Below, one piece after another: positions 23,951 through 35,759 of a stretch of 64,000 bases of DNA. This stretch comes from Condylostoma magnum (taxonomy: Eukaryota > Ciliophora > Heterotrichea > Heterotrichida > Condylostomatidae), in assembly GCA_920105805.1 (NCBI GenBank), contig CAKKTI010000002.1, forward strand, positions 62,001-126,000, given 5' to 3'. Numbering within the stretch: position 1 is the stretch's first letter; the number at the start of each line of letters is the position of its first letter. The position numbers and the translations under genes were made by a program. The notes below the pieces were generated by a model. That model worked only from the letters and a program-made list of their open reading frames with translations, had not been told where the DNA came from and made no database searches.

Positions 23951-25804
23951 TTAAAATGTTGTTATGGTTAAATTTATAGATTTTATTTTAAAGAACTTTG
24001 AAGGAAAAAGGAATATGCAGTGTTAATCTTCATATTGTAAGTAAGCTATTGATGGTAAAATCATTGGAAAAGGACCAATTAAACATTCAAAAATTTGATA
24101 TTACTTTTTATGTAATTCTGATTCAATTTGAGTCGATAGGTCAGGCAAATAGTAGTCTGATAATCTTTTAGTGATGTTGATATTATAATTTTAATTAGGA
24201 TTTGTTTTTACTCCATTTTTCCATCTTGAACACCATTTGATTGATTCAATGATATTCTTATAAGGAAAAATCGCAAATTTGGAGTTCAGCTTAATCTGTC
24301 TTATGTTTGTATTGATTACTTTGCCAATGGAATGTAAAGCTGCTTATAATCAACCTAAATAAATTACATTAGACTGCTATATATATAATATCTAATAATT
24401 TTAAAATCATATGTATTATTTTAAGCTAATGGAAAGATCTAAGTTTTTTGTAAAGCTTTGATCTGTTGCTTTTATATAGCTGATGTCAGTATCATCTTCC
24501 GTATTCACTTGCTTTATAAAGCTTTCATCAATAATGCTTTATCGAATTGGACTTTCTATAAATTGTGCTCCATGCAAATCAATAGTCTATAAGGACGGAA
24601 TATCAAATTAAACTCCATTTCCCACAGGCATTCCAGATTTTCCGTAAAACGGCATTGGCCATAATAATCTATTTTTCCCAAAAACTTACTCAATATTCTA
24701 AATTACTCCTTTATCATAATTGTTATAAGGCACATTATGACTTTGCACCTATTCTATAGTAGTAGAGTTCACTAAAACTAGCCTAATATGGTAAAACATA
24801 AACTTAACTAATACAAGTTGCATTATAACTATCATAAAACTAGCTAAAACATTGACTAAATCGCTGGTATATACAGAGTTTCCATGTAGCTTATATGCAG
24901 ATTGGAATCCTAGAGGAAAAATCAAAATCAAGGCATTAAAAATAGTCAAATTACCATAAATAAGCAAAAGCATGAAAAATTTTCTATTAAAAAATCCAAT
25001 ACAGTTTTATACCCAAGGACAGTGATGATCCATGTTCAAAACACAGCGATTGCACACCGAACAATGATGGGTCCTATCAGGTTTGAAAACATGACAAATT
25101 AAACAATACCTTCTTTTCTTTGACTCTGGGTCGCCTAGTTAAAATCCCTGCATAAAACTCACCCAATACTAAGGCACTTATCCTGGATTAGTCAGCATAA
25201 CTTTTAGCAAGCACCATAAAGTCATTAGAATAAGTCAAATAAGTTGAAAATATAGTAAATATTGTACAAAAGAGGTGAAATTTGTATTTATAGTAATTAC
25301 AAGTGTGATAATCACCATAGCAACTAGCAAAAGGCTGGTAAAAATGACGTCTTATTTCATTCCCTTAGTTTTTAAATGTGGTTGCATAGAAAATTTGTTT
25401 TAAAATATGGGAACTAGTTGCTGTTAACTTAAGAAAGGCTCTTCATAGGACAGATTAACAGACTTTTAGGCGAAAGGATCTAAAAAGAGTTTTTAATTAC
25501 AACATAGGCTGTTTATAAACACTTAACGAATAGAAGAAGAAATGAATTCATAAGGCCAATCTGACAATTTAGCATAAAATCGCAATCCTCCCGATATATG
25601 CAGCCCTAGTAGCAGTGTTGCTAGTGAAGAATCCGTTTAAATACCATTATATCCCCAACGCTCTTAATCTGATCTATCCCTCAGAAACTAAAAGATATGA
25701 AATCCTGTAAAATACAAGCGTATATGCTCGAAGTATATATTAGAGAACTATGCTTACTTAATAAAATGTTCAAAGTACACGATTATTTTATACCAATAAA
25801 CCAT
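23951..25804 (-). CDS. DHHC-type palmitoyltransferase
   Basis: An integral membrane enzyme that attaches palmitate to Cys residues of proteins. The Cys-rich domain at about residues 225-265 reads [20 protein letters not shown] followed by [17 protein letters not shown], with all the zinc-binding Cys/His and the catalytic DHHC. Two hydrophobic helices precede it ([29 protein letters not shown]) and two follow, the usual topology. The C-terminal ~200 residues are a cytosolic tail. The first ATG (25804) gives an extra ~139-residue N-terminus; ATG 25387 is a shorter alternative. Stop taken as TAA 23951-23953, 617 codons. Divergent from the PLAC8 gene with a 19-bp gap. Confidence 0.88.
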
Positions 25805-25823
25805 TAAAATCTGTATAATAAAA

Positions 25824-26183
25824 ATGGCCCAACAGTAAGATAAATAATTCGAGACACCACTATGTGCATGTTTTGATGAATGTACTTCATGTTTAGTAGT
25901 ATCATTTGTGCCCTGTGGAATTGCATGTATTTAAGGAAAAGCAGTTGCTTAAGCTTAAGGTAAAGGATGCTTTGTTCCTTGTCTTTTAGCATCGTTTTTA
26001 GGATGCATTGGCGGAGCTATAAATAGAAGCTAAGTCCGTATGGCCTATAATATAGGAGGAGGATTTATAACTGATTGTTTAGTTTAAATGTTTTGCGCTC
26101 CTTGCTCAACATGCTAAATGTATAGGCAATCTTTAAGAGTAGAAGGAAATATCCTAGGAGCACATTCTAAGAGACATAGTTAG
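25824..26183 (+). CDS. PLAC8/cornifelin-family Cys-rich protein
   Basis: A small Cys-rich protein of 119 codons. It has the family pattern: LCACFDECTSCLVVSFVPCG, a central glycine-rich hydrophobic stretch (LLASFLGCIGGAINRSQ), then CLVQMFCAPCSTCQMYRQ and a short tail. PLAC8 members sit at membranes and are linked to cell size and metal transport. ATG 25824 follows aaa. I take TAG 26181 as the stop because continuing to TAA 26247 would overlap the convergent gene; TAA 26187 is also possible. Confidence 0.82.
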
Positions 26184-26196
26184 GATTAATTATTAG

Positions 26197-29100
26197 TTAA
26201 AAGCTATTCAAATTAATATATAAAGTCGGCTTGCCTTCGCAGTATGTAAGTTATGTATATTTTACTAGTTTTTAGGGTGTAAGGTTGTATTCGTTGTATA
26301 TTTCTTTAGAAAGACTTTGTTTTAGATGCAGATTCTGATAAGTAGCTATTATTACATATGAGTTATTAGTTTCATATATAGAAAGCTAAAATTTTTGTCC
26401 ATGGAAGGTTTTCTGAGTATTTAAAAGAAGCTTTTTATACTTGTTTAATCTTTAGGAAAGCTATTAGGGGGTTTAAAGCTATAGAGCATTTTACAGTGGT
26501 TAAGATTGTTTAGGAGCTGCATCCTGAGTAAGCAAGAGTTTTTCTGTATTCATATCTGTTATTAATCGTACCTTTGGAAGAATAAGCTAATCAAGAATTT
26601 ACTTTTCATTTAAGTTTTAGTCAAATTTTAAAAAATAGTCTTTCTCTATAAATAAAATCAAACTTGGCTTATTCTCTCTTTAAGCAAGAATTTTAAATCT
26701 TAAAGATTGCCTATAAGCATATAAAATGGCTATTTCTTCACGTTATATTGGAACTTTTTGAACTGTCACTAAATCTTCAATTCCTCCTTTCTACTTCTTT
26801 TTAAGGAATTTTCTTACAACTAGCCTTAATTTAATGGTTATTGAAGTTAAATCTAATGGTGGATGATTTAAGTTAATTTTTATTGTAGAGTCCTCTAGTT
26901 CAAGCATATGTGATATAATATATTTCGTAATAGGTATAATTAAGTCTTCTTGAAGCCCAACATGCTAAACAGCCTCTTTAAAGTTAACAATTGCTCTCTT
27001 TTTTATAATAATCAAATCATTACTGGAAGCATCAAAAACTAATAGATTATTAGAATCATCAGTAAATTTTCTCAAGTAAGCTTTTATAGTGCATTATTTC
27101 CCGTATATAATCTTTGTATCTGTTATAAGATGTATCATTTCATAATTTAGTTTAGTTCTTCTGATCAATCCAGACAAAATTAACTCTCCAAACTCTGATC
27201 GCTTTAACAGGTTTAACTTTTTCTATGGTTTTGCTCTATCTTTTTATTACAAAACAGGTACTAATACAACTTCAGACCCCATTAGCTCAATTTCATCAAA
27301 GAGTTTTTGAGGATTAAACCCGAAAGGATAACTACTTTCAATCTCTTAATCTGTTATAATACACTCTGTAAAGAAAAAGTGTCTGTCTGCACTATCGTGA
27401 TTATAAAGAATTACTTTATAGCCCTCTATTATCTTTAAAATCTAAACGAAGTAAATTGTTTATGTTGAGTTAATCAATTTCTTCCCTTGATAAATAATTT
27501 ATTAATCATTGGTGATAATTTCTACTTACATTTCTTATTGTTTAAGCTATTCAATAATACCAAATGTTTTTCATTTGTTTTAACCGACAATAATCTAGCT
27601 TTTAGCTTTTAAAGGATTGAGCTTGATTTGCAATTTACCGTTTTTATATCTTAAACTTTAGGATATTCTTTTAAGACTTTGGTCTTTCATGTATCCAAAT
27701 ATTCTTTACTTAGGATTATGTATTTTCTTTTGAAATATAATCATATTATACACATCATAGGCTTCCAAAGTGATCAGTAGTACTTAATCGATCTTCTTAA
27801 TAATAAATGGAACTCCGTTGATTATTTTACCTATTTTCTGTATTTAGTCTTTCTTCTTATATTTCAGCATGAATATACGATTTCTTGCTACGAATTTTCT
27901 GTAATATTTCTGTATTATTCTAGCTTTTTAGTTTATTAGTTCATTATGATCAATTTCCCTTCCCCCAAATGTTGCTTCTGATTCTAAGTCTGACTAATCA
28001 CTCAATGAATTTTTCGATATAGTTTTGAAAAGACTTAAGTAATTCTCTAATTTTTGCAATTTCTGTTAGAACAAGACAACATTTCCATTCTGAATCTATA
28101 TGTACTTTTAAAGCTTATTTAAGTTTCAATTCACTTCCTCTAAAGGAACATTTAGAGTTTCTGATAGTTATTCAACAGTGCAATATACAGGTTTGAACTA
28201 TTATTTGTCGTTTTTTACTTCTATCATATATGATTATAGTGTATTTATACCTATTCCAAACACATAAATTTCATAATGACTTTTAGTTCCGAGATCATGC
28301 AAAGTGGAATAGATTAATTCTTTATGAGTAATTCTTGGCTTTTTGTTGTCTGTTAAAATGATTTCATTTGATTAAATATCAATAAAGTTTAATACCTTTT
28401 ATATATCATTGAATAAATTGCTAGGGAAATTAAGTTTTTCATCAATCTCACTTTTAGAGAATACTCCGTATACTATGAAATCTTCAATCTCCAAACATTT
28501 CGCAGTTATTCTTATATTCTCTCCTCCAATATAAGCTGCATTTGTAGTACTCCCATCACTTATCTCACTATGTATTGTAACTTAAAATCTATAGTTTTAC
28601 AGTATCAATTCTTCTTAAGATAATAATTATCCATCACTTCACTAATAAAACTCAGAGTTTTTATCAATTGCTTTAAATTTCTATCATACAGGTTTTTATT
28701 AACTTTACTTCACTTATTAATAAGTTTGTATTTTAGTTACAGATCTATTCAGTGGCCTCTTGCTAATAGTCATTGACTTAGCCAATTAAGATTACCTTCT
28801 ATGATTTTAGGCTATTTAGAAATCTTCACTTGAAATAATAGTGTTGTTTTACTATGAGCTTGATGATGAATTCTCAGTAATCAAAGAATCTGAGGAATTT
28901 AAGTACAGAGATTTATAGCTAAGATAACTAGATTGACTAAAACTTTAGTATATTTATTAATTTTCTGTTTTAGCACTTTATCTTTCGTATTTTTTCTTAT
29001 TTTAAAAATGCTTTCAAAGACATCATCTAGATTTTGTTTGCTTAAATTGAACATTTTGTTTATCATTATTTTAGGGCAGTTGTTGCATTAGCATAAAAGA

Positions 29101-29973
29101 ACTGTTTTTTGACTCATTATTTTAGTGTGTAAATTGTCTTTAATCCAATAATTTCAGTTTTGGAACAGCTGGTAAAGGAGGTTTCAGTATTTTTGAAGCA
29201 CTTAAATTTAAAGTTTAAAATCGAGAAAATTCAGCAGTGTCTTACGTCATTGATTTTTACACACTTGGCTATCTAGTATAAGCCTTTCTTCTTTTTACAC
29301 CTATTTTTTATTACAAAAGTTCTAATAAATCACTTTAATTATTACTTTTTCTTAATAATTTTAAAGCTTTAGTGTAATATTTCTTGCATTCCTTTTATTT
29401 AAGATACTCAAGCTGTACTCCGTGGTTATAATAAGAAATTGCGAGTAAATTTATAGATTCCTCATCGTCATTACCCTTTAAAACAATACATTCTTGAGCG
29501 TATAATAAAGCCATTTAGCTGGATTCTTTCGCTTTTGAGTAATGTCTTAATGAAGACTGTATCACGGATAAGTTTAAATAAAGTATTGCTTTCTATTAAG
29601 GTGAGTTTTTGTTAGTAATATATCTAATAGCCTTTGATTAAAACTAGCGAGCCCTACCTAATTTTCCTTATTTTATCAATATACAGGAAATAAAGTTGTA
29701 AAGCTGCTGTTTATACTGAATTCTTTTGGGCTTGCTTTAAGATTGAATAATTTTAGTGAATTATTCGGATAAATTCGTTGCATACTGAAATTTATACTTC
29801 TTCATAAGGAGTAAAACTGCATCCATCATCTATTAAAAGATTTACTCGATTTAATCAGGGTCAATCTTTATGCATTCTTCTCATATCTGAATTGCTTTAC
29901 TTATTTTTCCTCTTTGGGCTATTTGGGATCCGGCTTTTAGTAAACTTTAGATTTCTTTATTATTAAATGACAT
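26197..29973 (-). CDS. Large TPR protein with IQ motif
   Basis: 1,258 codons in one frame from MSFNNKEIQSLLKAG (ATG 29971-29973) to TAA 26197-26199. Residues ~1-230 are TPR-like helical pairs (AIQIWEECIKIDPDQ, QKAILYLNLSVIQSSLRHYS, ISYYNHGVQLEYLK). A Gln/Ser-rich linker follows, then folded segments, one IQ motif near residue 690 (IIQKYYRKFVARNR), which binds calmodulin-like proteins, and a C-terminus ending with YCEGKPTLYINLNSF. The whole architecture is not one I can name; similar proteins occur in ciliate cilia and cortex. It converges on PLAC8, which ends 13 bp away. Confidence 0.75.
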
Positions 29974-30061
29974 ATTACAATAAATATGTTTATTACCTGA
30001 TAATTCACTCAGTATAAGTGTTAGAACAAGAAGTAAAAATTAACCTGATTTTACAAAATAA

Positions 30062-30391
30062 CTAATACTGTTTCTCCCCTTTAACTGTTAAAGCTAGGTT
30101 AATATCTCTAGGATGTAGGGTTACTCTCTTATTATGAATTGTGCATAAACTTGATTGCTCAAATAAATCTACTAAATAGCTTTCTGCAGCTTCTTGTAAC
30201 GCCATCAAAGCAGATTTGCTGAATCCATTTTCTATTCCCATTTCATCTCTAAGATTACTAAGAACTTGCTTAAAAGTTGTAACGCCTATTAGAAGATTAG
30301 ATGACTTCTAGTACTTTTTAATGTCTCTTATAGCTTTGGTGTTTTGTTTGAATTTGCGTTTTGGTTTATCAAAAGATTTAGACCGGGGCAT
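30062..30391 (-). CDS. Divergent histone H3 variant (CenH3 candidate)
   Basis: 109 codons starting MPRSKSFDKPKRKF. The histone fold is clear: AIRDIKKYQKSSNLLIGV (H3 LREIRRYQKSTELLIRKL), SALMALQEAAESYLVDLFE (H3 SAVMALQEASEAYLVGLFE), CTIHNKRVTLHPRDINLA (H3 CAIHAKRVTIMPKDIQLA) and a final KGE. The N-terminal tail is only ~20 residues and lacks the ARTKQTARKS modification sites. A short unrelated tail with a diverged alpha-N and loop 1 is typical of centromeric H3, but other ciliate H3 variants look similar, so the role is inferred. It ends in TAG; the next in-frame TGA is well downstream. Confidence 0.88.
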
Positions 30392-30499
30392 TTTTTAATT
30401 TTTGTAATTGTTAAAATAAATATTAAGGGTTTTGGGTACTAAGTGCCTTATGTATTATTTCACAGTTTGTTTAAACATTTTATAATAATAAAGGCCATT

Positions 30500-30976
30500 A
30501 TGAACATAAGTTACTATAAATCTCCTCTGAATCGTTATTATAACAACTATGTTTTTGAAGAGGTTTTAATAAGGCAACATCATAATTCCCTTTTACTTAA
30601 CTTCCTTTCAGAAAATCATCCAATATTGTAAGATTAAATGACTGTAGAAAGTGTTTAGTTTGTGTTGAGTATTGAAATATCTGGCAAGAGGAAAAGAGGA
30701 GCTACTAAAGTATAGCCTAATACTATTATCGCTAAAATAATAGCGAATAATCAAGAGTTCAGTATCAGATCAGGAGTAAGAGGGATTCTTATAGAGTACA
30801 ATGATTAACTTTTAGCTAATCCAAGCCTTATCAAAGATCCTGAAGGCTTTATATGCATAATTGGACCACTAGACTATAAAAATCCTTCAAAATCATTACC
30901 ACTGTAGTTTAGTACACATTTAGTATAAAATATTGGGAGTATTAGTTTAATAAATTAAGAGCACATCCTTTTATAG
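30500..30976 (+). CDS. ABITRAM: ABITRAM (FAM206)-like protein
   Basis: 158 codons from MNISYYKSPLNRYY. It matches the family along its length: YVFEEVLIRQHHNSLLLNFL, SENHPILQ (animal AESHPVLQ), SGKRKRGATKVQPNTIIAKI, QEFSIRSGVRGILIEYNDQL and NPSLIKDPEGFICIIGP. Animal ABITRAM is a small nuclear and neuronal actin-regulating protein with a GcvH-like fold; its role in protists is not known. An earlier ATG at 30443 would add 19 hydrophobic residues with no counterpart in homologues, so I prefer 30500. The stop is taken at the tandem TAG TAA (30974-30979). Confidence 0.8.
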
Positions 30977-31056
30977 TAAATTGAGAAATAATCTAAAATA
31001 TAATAAAACATAATTGACTTTAAATCTACTAAAAATAAAACCTTATGCATATAAAA

Positions 31057-33057
31057 ATGCATAGTTATAACAATTTATTATTCGACAGAAGTACAAACGA
31101 AGCTAATAACTCAATGTTAATAACCTCAGCTCCAGGAAAACAACTTCCTATATTAAAATACAGATAACATATCTTATACCTCCTAGAAAGCTCTTAAGTT
31201 GTTTTAATAACAGGTGAAACAGGGTGTGGAAAATCAACAAAAGTTCCTTAAATTCTTCTTGAGTCAGGTTGGTGTTTCCAGAATAAAAAAATAGGGATTA
31301 TTCTTCAAAGAGGTTTACAGGTTGTATCTCTTAACAACAAGGTAAAATAAGAAGTACAAAATGAGGCAGATGTAGGCTTTAAGATTCGCTTTTAAGACAA
31401 CACAACATCAAGTACTCGTCTTAAATTCGTGACTGACAGTGTTTTAATAAGAGAGATTATGTGTGACCCTCTTTTAACTTAATACTCAATCATTATACTG
31501 GATGACTCTCATGATAGGAGTATAGAATCTGATTTAATACTAGCCTTAACGTCAAAAATTATGCTGTAACGCTAAGATTTAAGAGTAATTGTACAGTCCG
31601 CTACAATAGACATTGATTTAATAGTTAGTTATTATAGGATACAAGGACTAAATGCTTAAGTTTTATCTATTTCAGGTGCAGTGTACCCTGTGGATCTATA
31701 TTACTTATAAGAACCCTGTGAAAATTATATACAAAAAGCAGCAGATACTATTAAATTCATACATAAAAAGTAGCCTATGGGTGATATTCTAGTATTCATG
31801 CCTAGTGAAGAACAGGTAAAAAAACTTAGCTTTATGATATACTAGGATATTGAAATAGTGCAATTATATCCCGCTCTTCCAATTGAAATGTAATCATAGA
31901 TTTTCACTTAGAATCCTAATACTCGTAGAGTAATCATAAGTACTAGCATGGCAGAGACTTCTATAACAATTGAAGGAGTATCTTACGTAATAGACTCATG
32001 CTTTACTTAAATCAACAGCTTTAATCCTATTTCTGGAAACGAATCTTAGTAAATAGTTCCAATAGCTCAGTCATAAGGAGAATAAAGAGCCGGTAGAGCT
32101 GGAAGGATATGTCCGGGTAAATGCTATAGACTTTGCACTGAGTCAGATTTCTAAAATCTAAGGTAATTTTCACAGCCTCAAATCGCAAGATCGAATATAG
32201 CAAGTGTTATTCTTTATCTTAAAGCACTAGGTATTTACAACATATCAGAGTTTCCTTATTTAACAAGACCAAGTGATTATCAGTTTGCATATTCCCTAGA
32301 ATTACTGTATAGTTTAGGAGCTATTGATGAGATTGGAGAGTTGACTAAAGATGTGGGGTAAATTTTAGCAGAATTACCCATTGAGCCTAGACTGGCTGCT
32401 ATGCTGATTAATTCAGCCAAAGAGGATTTTAGATGCTCTAAAGAAATATTGTTATTAGTATCTATGCTGTCTGTTAATGAAATTTTTAATGTTAAGTACG
32501 ATGAATAGATTTTAAATGTAAAAATGAGATTAGGGAGTAAAGAGGGAGATTTAATTACGTATATTAATATTCTTGGAACTTATTTACGCATACGAAACTA
32601 TAACGATAGATAAAAGTTTTGTAAGAGTAATAAATTGAATATAAATGCTATGAATAGAGCTGCTAGTTTGCATGCATAGTTAAAATAACTGTGTAAGAAG
32701 TTTAAATTAGATATAATAAGTACGGAGTACGATATTGAGCCTGTTTTAAGATGTATTACCACTGGTTTTTTTGCTAACACTGCTTAAAGGTTTAGGAATT
32801 TAGGTTATAAAACTATTAGAGGCAAAGAAATTCATGAGTTGCATCCATCTTGTCTTCTAAGTGTTACAAAACCTCCTTGGATTATTTTTGTTTAAATTGT
32901 TTAAGAGGATAAAAGTTATATTTGCGAAGCTAGCGAAATTGATGCAGATTGATTATTTGAATTAGTACCCCATTTTTATCAAGATACAAGGTAATCTGAT
33001 CATATTAGATCACATAGGAAAAAGGTTACAGAGAATTCTTAGTTAGAACTTATTTAG
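31057..33057 (+). CDS. DHX35: DEAH-box RNA helicase, DHX35-like
   Basis: 666 codons beginning MHSYNNLLFDRS. Like DHX35 it has a short N-terminus with KQLPILKYRQHILYLLE, then motif I GETGCGKST, motif II LDDSHDRS (normally DEAH), motif III SAT, TSMAETSIT, motif VI QRAGRAGR and the HA2/OB region ending with FFANTAQRFRNLGYKTIRG and LHPSCLL. DHX35 is a spliceosomal ATP-dependent helicase. Motif Ia is also weak (QRGLQVVS where TQPRRVAA is usual). The changed DEAH box and Ia suggest altered ATPase activity. Ends LELIQ before tandem TAG TAA (33055-33060). ATG 31057 follows aaaaa and overlaps no other gene. Confidence 0.92.
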
Positions 33058-33060
33058 TAA

Positions 33061-33370
33061 AATGAGATTTTATAAAAGATTATAATTCTATTTAAAAGCC
33101 ATATTCAATTGCTTATTATGCAATAAAATGATAGATAATATTCATTATATATTAAAATTAATTATTTAAGAAGTAGTACTGTATCCAATCTTATAAATAA
33201 AATATAAGACAACAAATAAACCAATAGAGTGTGATATAATAATTAAGCAAAAATACTAAAATTATAACTTAAAGAATGAACGACAGACTCAAATAAGTAA
33301 TAAAGCAAAAGAAGTATTTAAATACTTTTGTTATTATACCCAATATACAAATAATAAAATTTAAAATGGC
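33061..33370. other. AT-rich gap after DHX35
   Basis: About 80% A+T by eye, with long A/T runs; no start or motif on either strand that I can support. Confidence 0.45.
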
Positions 33371-33670
33371 ATGGAAGAAGCCACAGGGAATAAAGACCCT
33401 TTTAATTTTGCAATCAAGCAGTAGAGGAAGTAATTTTATTACCTCAAGATATCCAAAGTATTTTAAATCATTTTATAAAATTATCAAAATTTTAACCATA
33501 TTTCAACTTGTAAATAATCGATTTAAATCTACAACTTGTAGTTGTCTAAATAGGTTATCATAGACTCTAAAAGATTAGATTAGGCTGAAACCTTTTTAAA
33601 TAAAAATGAGCTTTAACTGCTTTTATAGGTTTAAAGGATCGTATCAATATTTAATGTCATCATAAATTGA
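33371..33670 (+). CDS. Possible small protein, 99 aa
   Basis: ATG 33371 to TGA 33668-33670 reads MEEATGNKDPFNFAIKQQRK and ends with LQLLLQVQRIVSIFNVIIN, polar then amphipathic. The frame starting at 33366 (MAWKKPQGIK) and the third frame are also open and almost as protein-like, so frame choice is uncertain. No family recognised. Confidence 0.35.
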
Positions 33671-33860
33671 ATACCATTTTCCATAATAATCATTTTAAAT
33701 ATGGAATATTATTTATTTTTAAATTGGTGTTTAAACTCATAAAAATATATTACCTTAGTTATTATTCATGTGATTAATTAACTGCTTTAGATTAAATTGA
33801 TCATGAATTTTATAATAATATATAATTTTTAAGCATATTTGTAATTATTGCAATTAAATC

Positions 33861-34814
33861 ATGAATAACTTTGCTTTAAAATGATATTATAGTAATTTCA
33901 TTGCAGGAAATCAATTATAAGGGTACTCTAACTTTTTAAACAATAGGAGTATATATCTTTATTCATTTTGAGTTACAAAGTATTTTGATATTCAATGTAT
34001 TACAACTACCAATAGCTTATAATAAAACTAAGCTTTGAATAAAATTGAGACGTTTTAATAAGGTAATTATATCAAGAAATGTATTTTAAGCTTTTGAATA
34101 CATCAATAGAAATATTATTTATATAGTACCAACATAAGCTTAATTTAACAAATTGTATACTTATGCTTTAACAAATTGAGTACAAAATACAATAGACTGC
34201 AATCGATTATTTATAAAAGCTAGTAAAAAGATGCTGAATTGATGCAATTTAACGATTGTAATTACTAATTTAATAAAAATACTATTTTTGCCTAATAGCT
34301 ATATATCTGGGAGCTAGAATTACTAACCCAGAAGTGAATTGAATTAATTGCAGATTCAACAAATGATACCATTATTCCTTACAAATTTGTAATAGAATTT
34401 AAGAACTAAGATAGATGTGTTAATGTTTTATTAAGATATGGTCTCTCAAAACTCGCACTCAGTATCGCATCTTTTAATGTACTCATTTAATTGATTTTAT
34501 TTTATAATAAAGTATGTTTAAAATAAATTAAACTAAGTGGAATTTATAATGAGCCTTATAATTGATATGTAATCAGTCTAACAAACAGTTAGTTATTTAG
34601 AAAAGTTATTTTAAGTAAAACACTTATAGAATGTGAACAATTGCTTTAGAATTATCTTTATCATTAATTCCCTTTTCTTAGTTATATCAAATATCACAAT
34701 GTATAATTTGGACTAATATCATAAAATTATTAGTACTTTTTAGTGTAAAAAATTCCAATAGTTTTTGTTAGTTTATTAAGAACAAAGTGCAATTGGCAAC
34801 AATTTGATTTATGA
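33861..34814 (+). CDS. Possible hypothetical protein, 317 aa
   Basis: A frame from ATG 33861 to TGA 34812-34814 with a believable central part (YIWELELLTQKWIELIADS, YKFVIEFKNQDRCVNVLL, YGLSKLALSIASFNVL). It is very rich in N, Y, Q and I because of the AT content, and all frames are open here, so it may be chance. No motif. It ends just before the Tim44-like gene. Confidence 0.3.
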
Positions 34815-34819
34815 GATAA

Positions 34820-35629
34820 ATGGTCATCTACTATTTAAGCCTTATAGCTTTATGCTTTGCATCTGATACTTTAGATCGTGCTGGAGGGGGAGGAGGATGA
34901 GCAAGTGGTGGAGGAGGATGAGCAAGTGGTGGAGGGAGTAGTAGAGAAAAAGAATCAGATGAGGGGGATTCGGAATGTAGTGGTTATTGTATTTGGATAG
35001 CTATTGGTATTGCTATCATATTAGTAGTTTTAGTGGTTACTATTAGCTTTCTTGCAACGAAATACAGGAAAAAGAAGGGAATACCACTATAAAAGTTAGA
35101 ACGTTATCAGAAAAATTCTGAGTAAGTGATTAGAATGTTGGGAAACAGTCATTATATGTGAAACTTTGAGTAAATTGTAGAGAATACAAAAAATGTATTT
35201 CTTACTCTTCAAAATGCTTGAATGCACAAGGATTTTTAAACCATTGATAGGCTTTTAACTCCATCCTTAGCAGCTGATTGGCGTAATCAGTTAAACGTTA
35301 TGTCAATGAATAATTAGAGAAATGATGTTACTAATGTTGCAATTAATAAACTTTACATAATTGCAGTTTGAAATTATAAAACGGGTGTCAATCTCAAGTA
35401 TACAGCTTATATCAAAGCTTATGCATTGGATCACTAGGTTAATATAAGTACGGGATAGATTATAAAGGACTAATCTGGAGGTTTTGCAGAAGCCTGGGAT
35501 TTTGTTTGGAACCAATATTCGTGGGTTTGGATAAAGTTAATTAGATTAACTCTGGTTGCAAGTCAAACATACAAGCGTAGCAAAAAAGCATGCGTAATGA
35601 TATACGTAAATAGGAGAATGCAGCTTTAA
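34820..35629 (+). CDS. Secreted/membrane protein with Tim44-like domain
   Basis: 269 codons. MVIYYLSLIALCFAS is a signal peptide. A Gly-rich spacer follows with two units of GGGGWAS whose Trp are TGA, then an acidic patch, one transmembrane helix (IWIAIGIAIILVVLVVTISFL) shown here in part, and a Tim44-like domain (LQNAWMHKDFQTIDRLLTPS, LAADWRNQLNVMSMNN, ending with WNQYSWVWIKL). Tim44-like domains bind membranes; with a signal peptide this copy is unlikely to be the mitochondrial import factor. ATG 34811 is an in-frame alternative start. Ends QL-TAA. Confidence 0.72.
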
Positions 35630-35759
35630 AACCTCCCGAGCTTAGTTTAAATACTAATTAGCTTTTTCTCAATTGATAAAACTGTGCCTTATTAATAATT
35701 AATACTTTGATAAATTATTGCTGACATAATAACAAATTTAACAAACATAATTTTTGAAT

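Noticed and set aside
26250-26830. Long plus-strand open frame continuing from PLAC8
   Set aside because: It looks protein-like at first, but the minus strand there is the end of the 1,258-codon TPR/IQ gene in one continuous frame; the plus frame is a shadow.
33366-33563. ORF starting MAWKKPQGIK
   Set aside because: The overlapping frame from 33371 has better composition and a TGA end; neither is certain.
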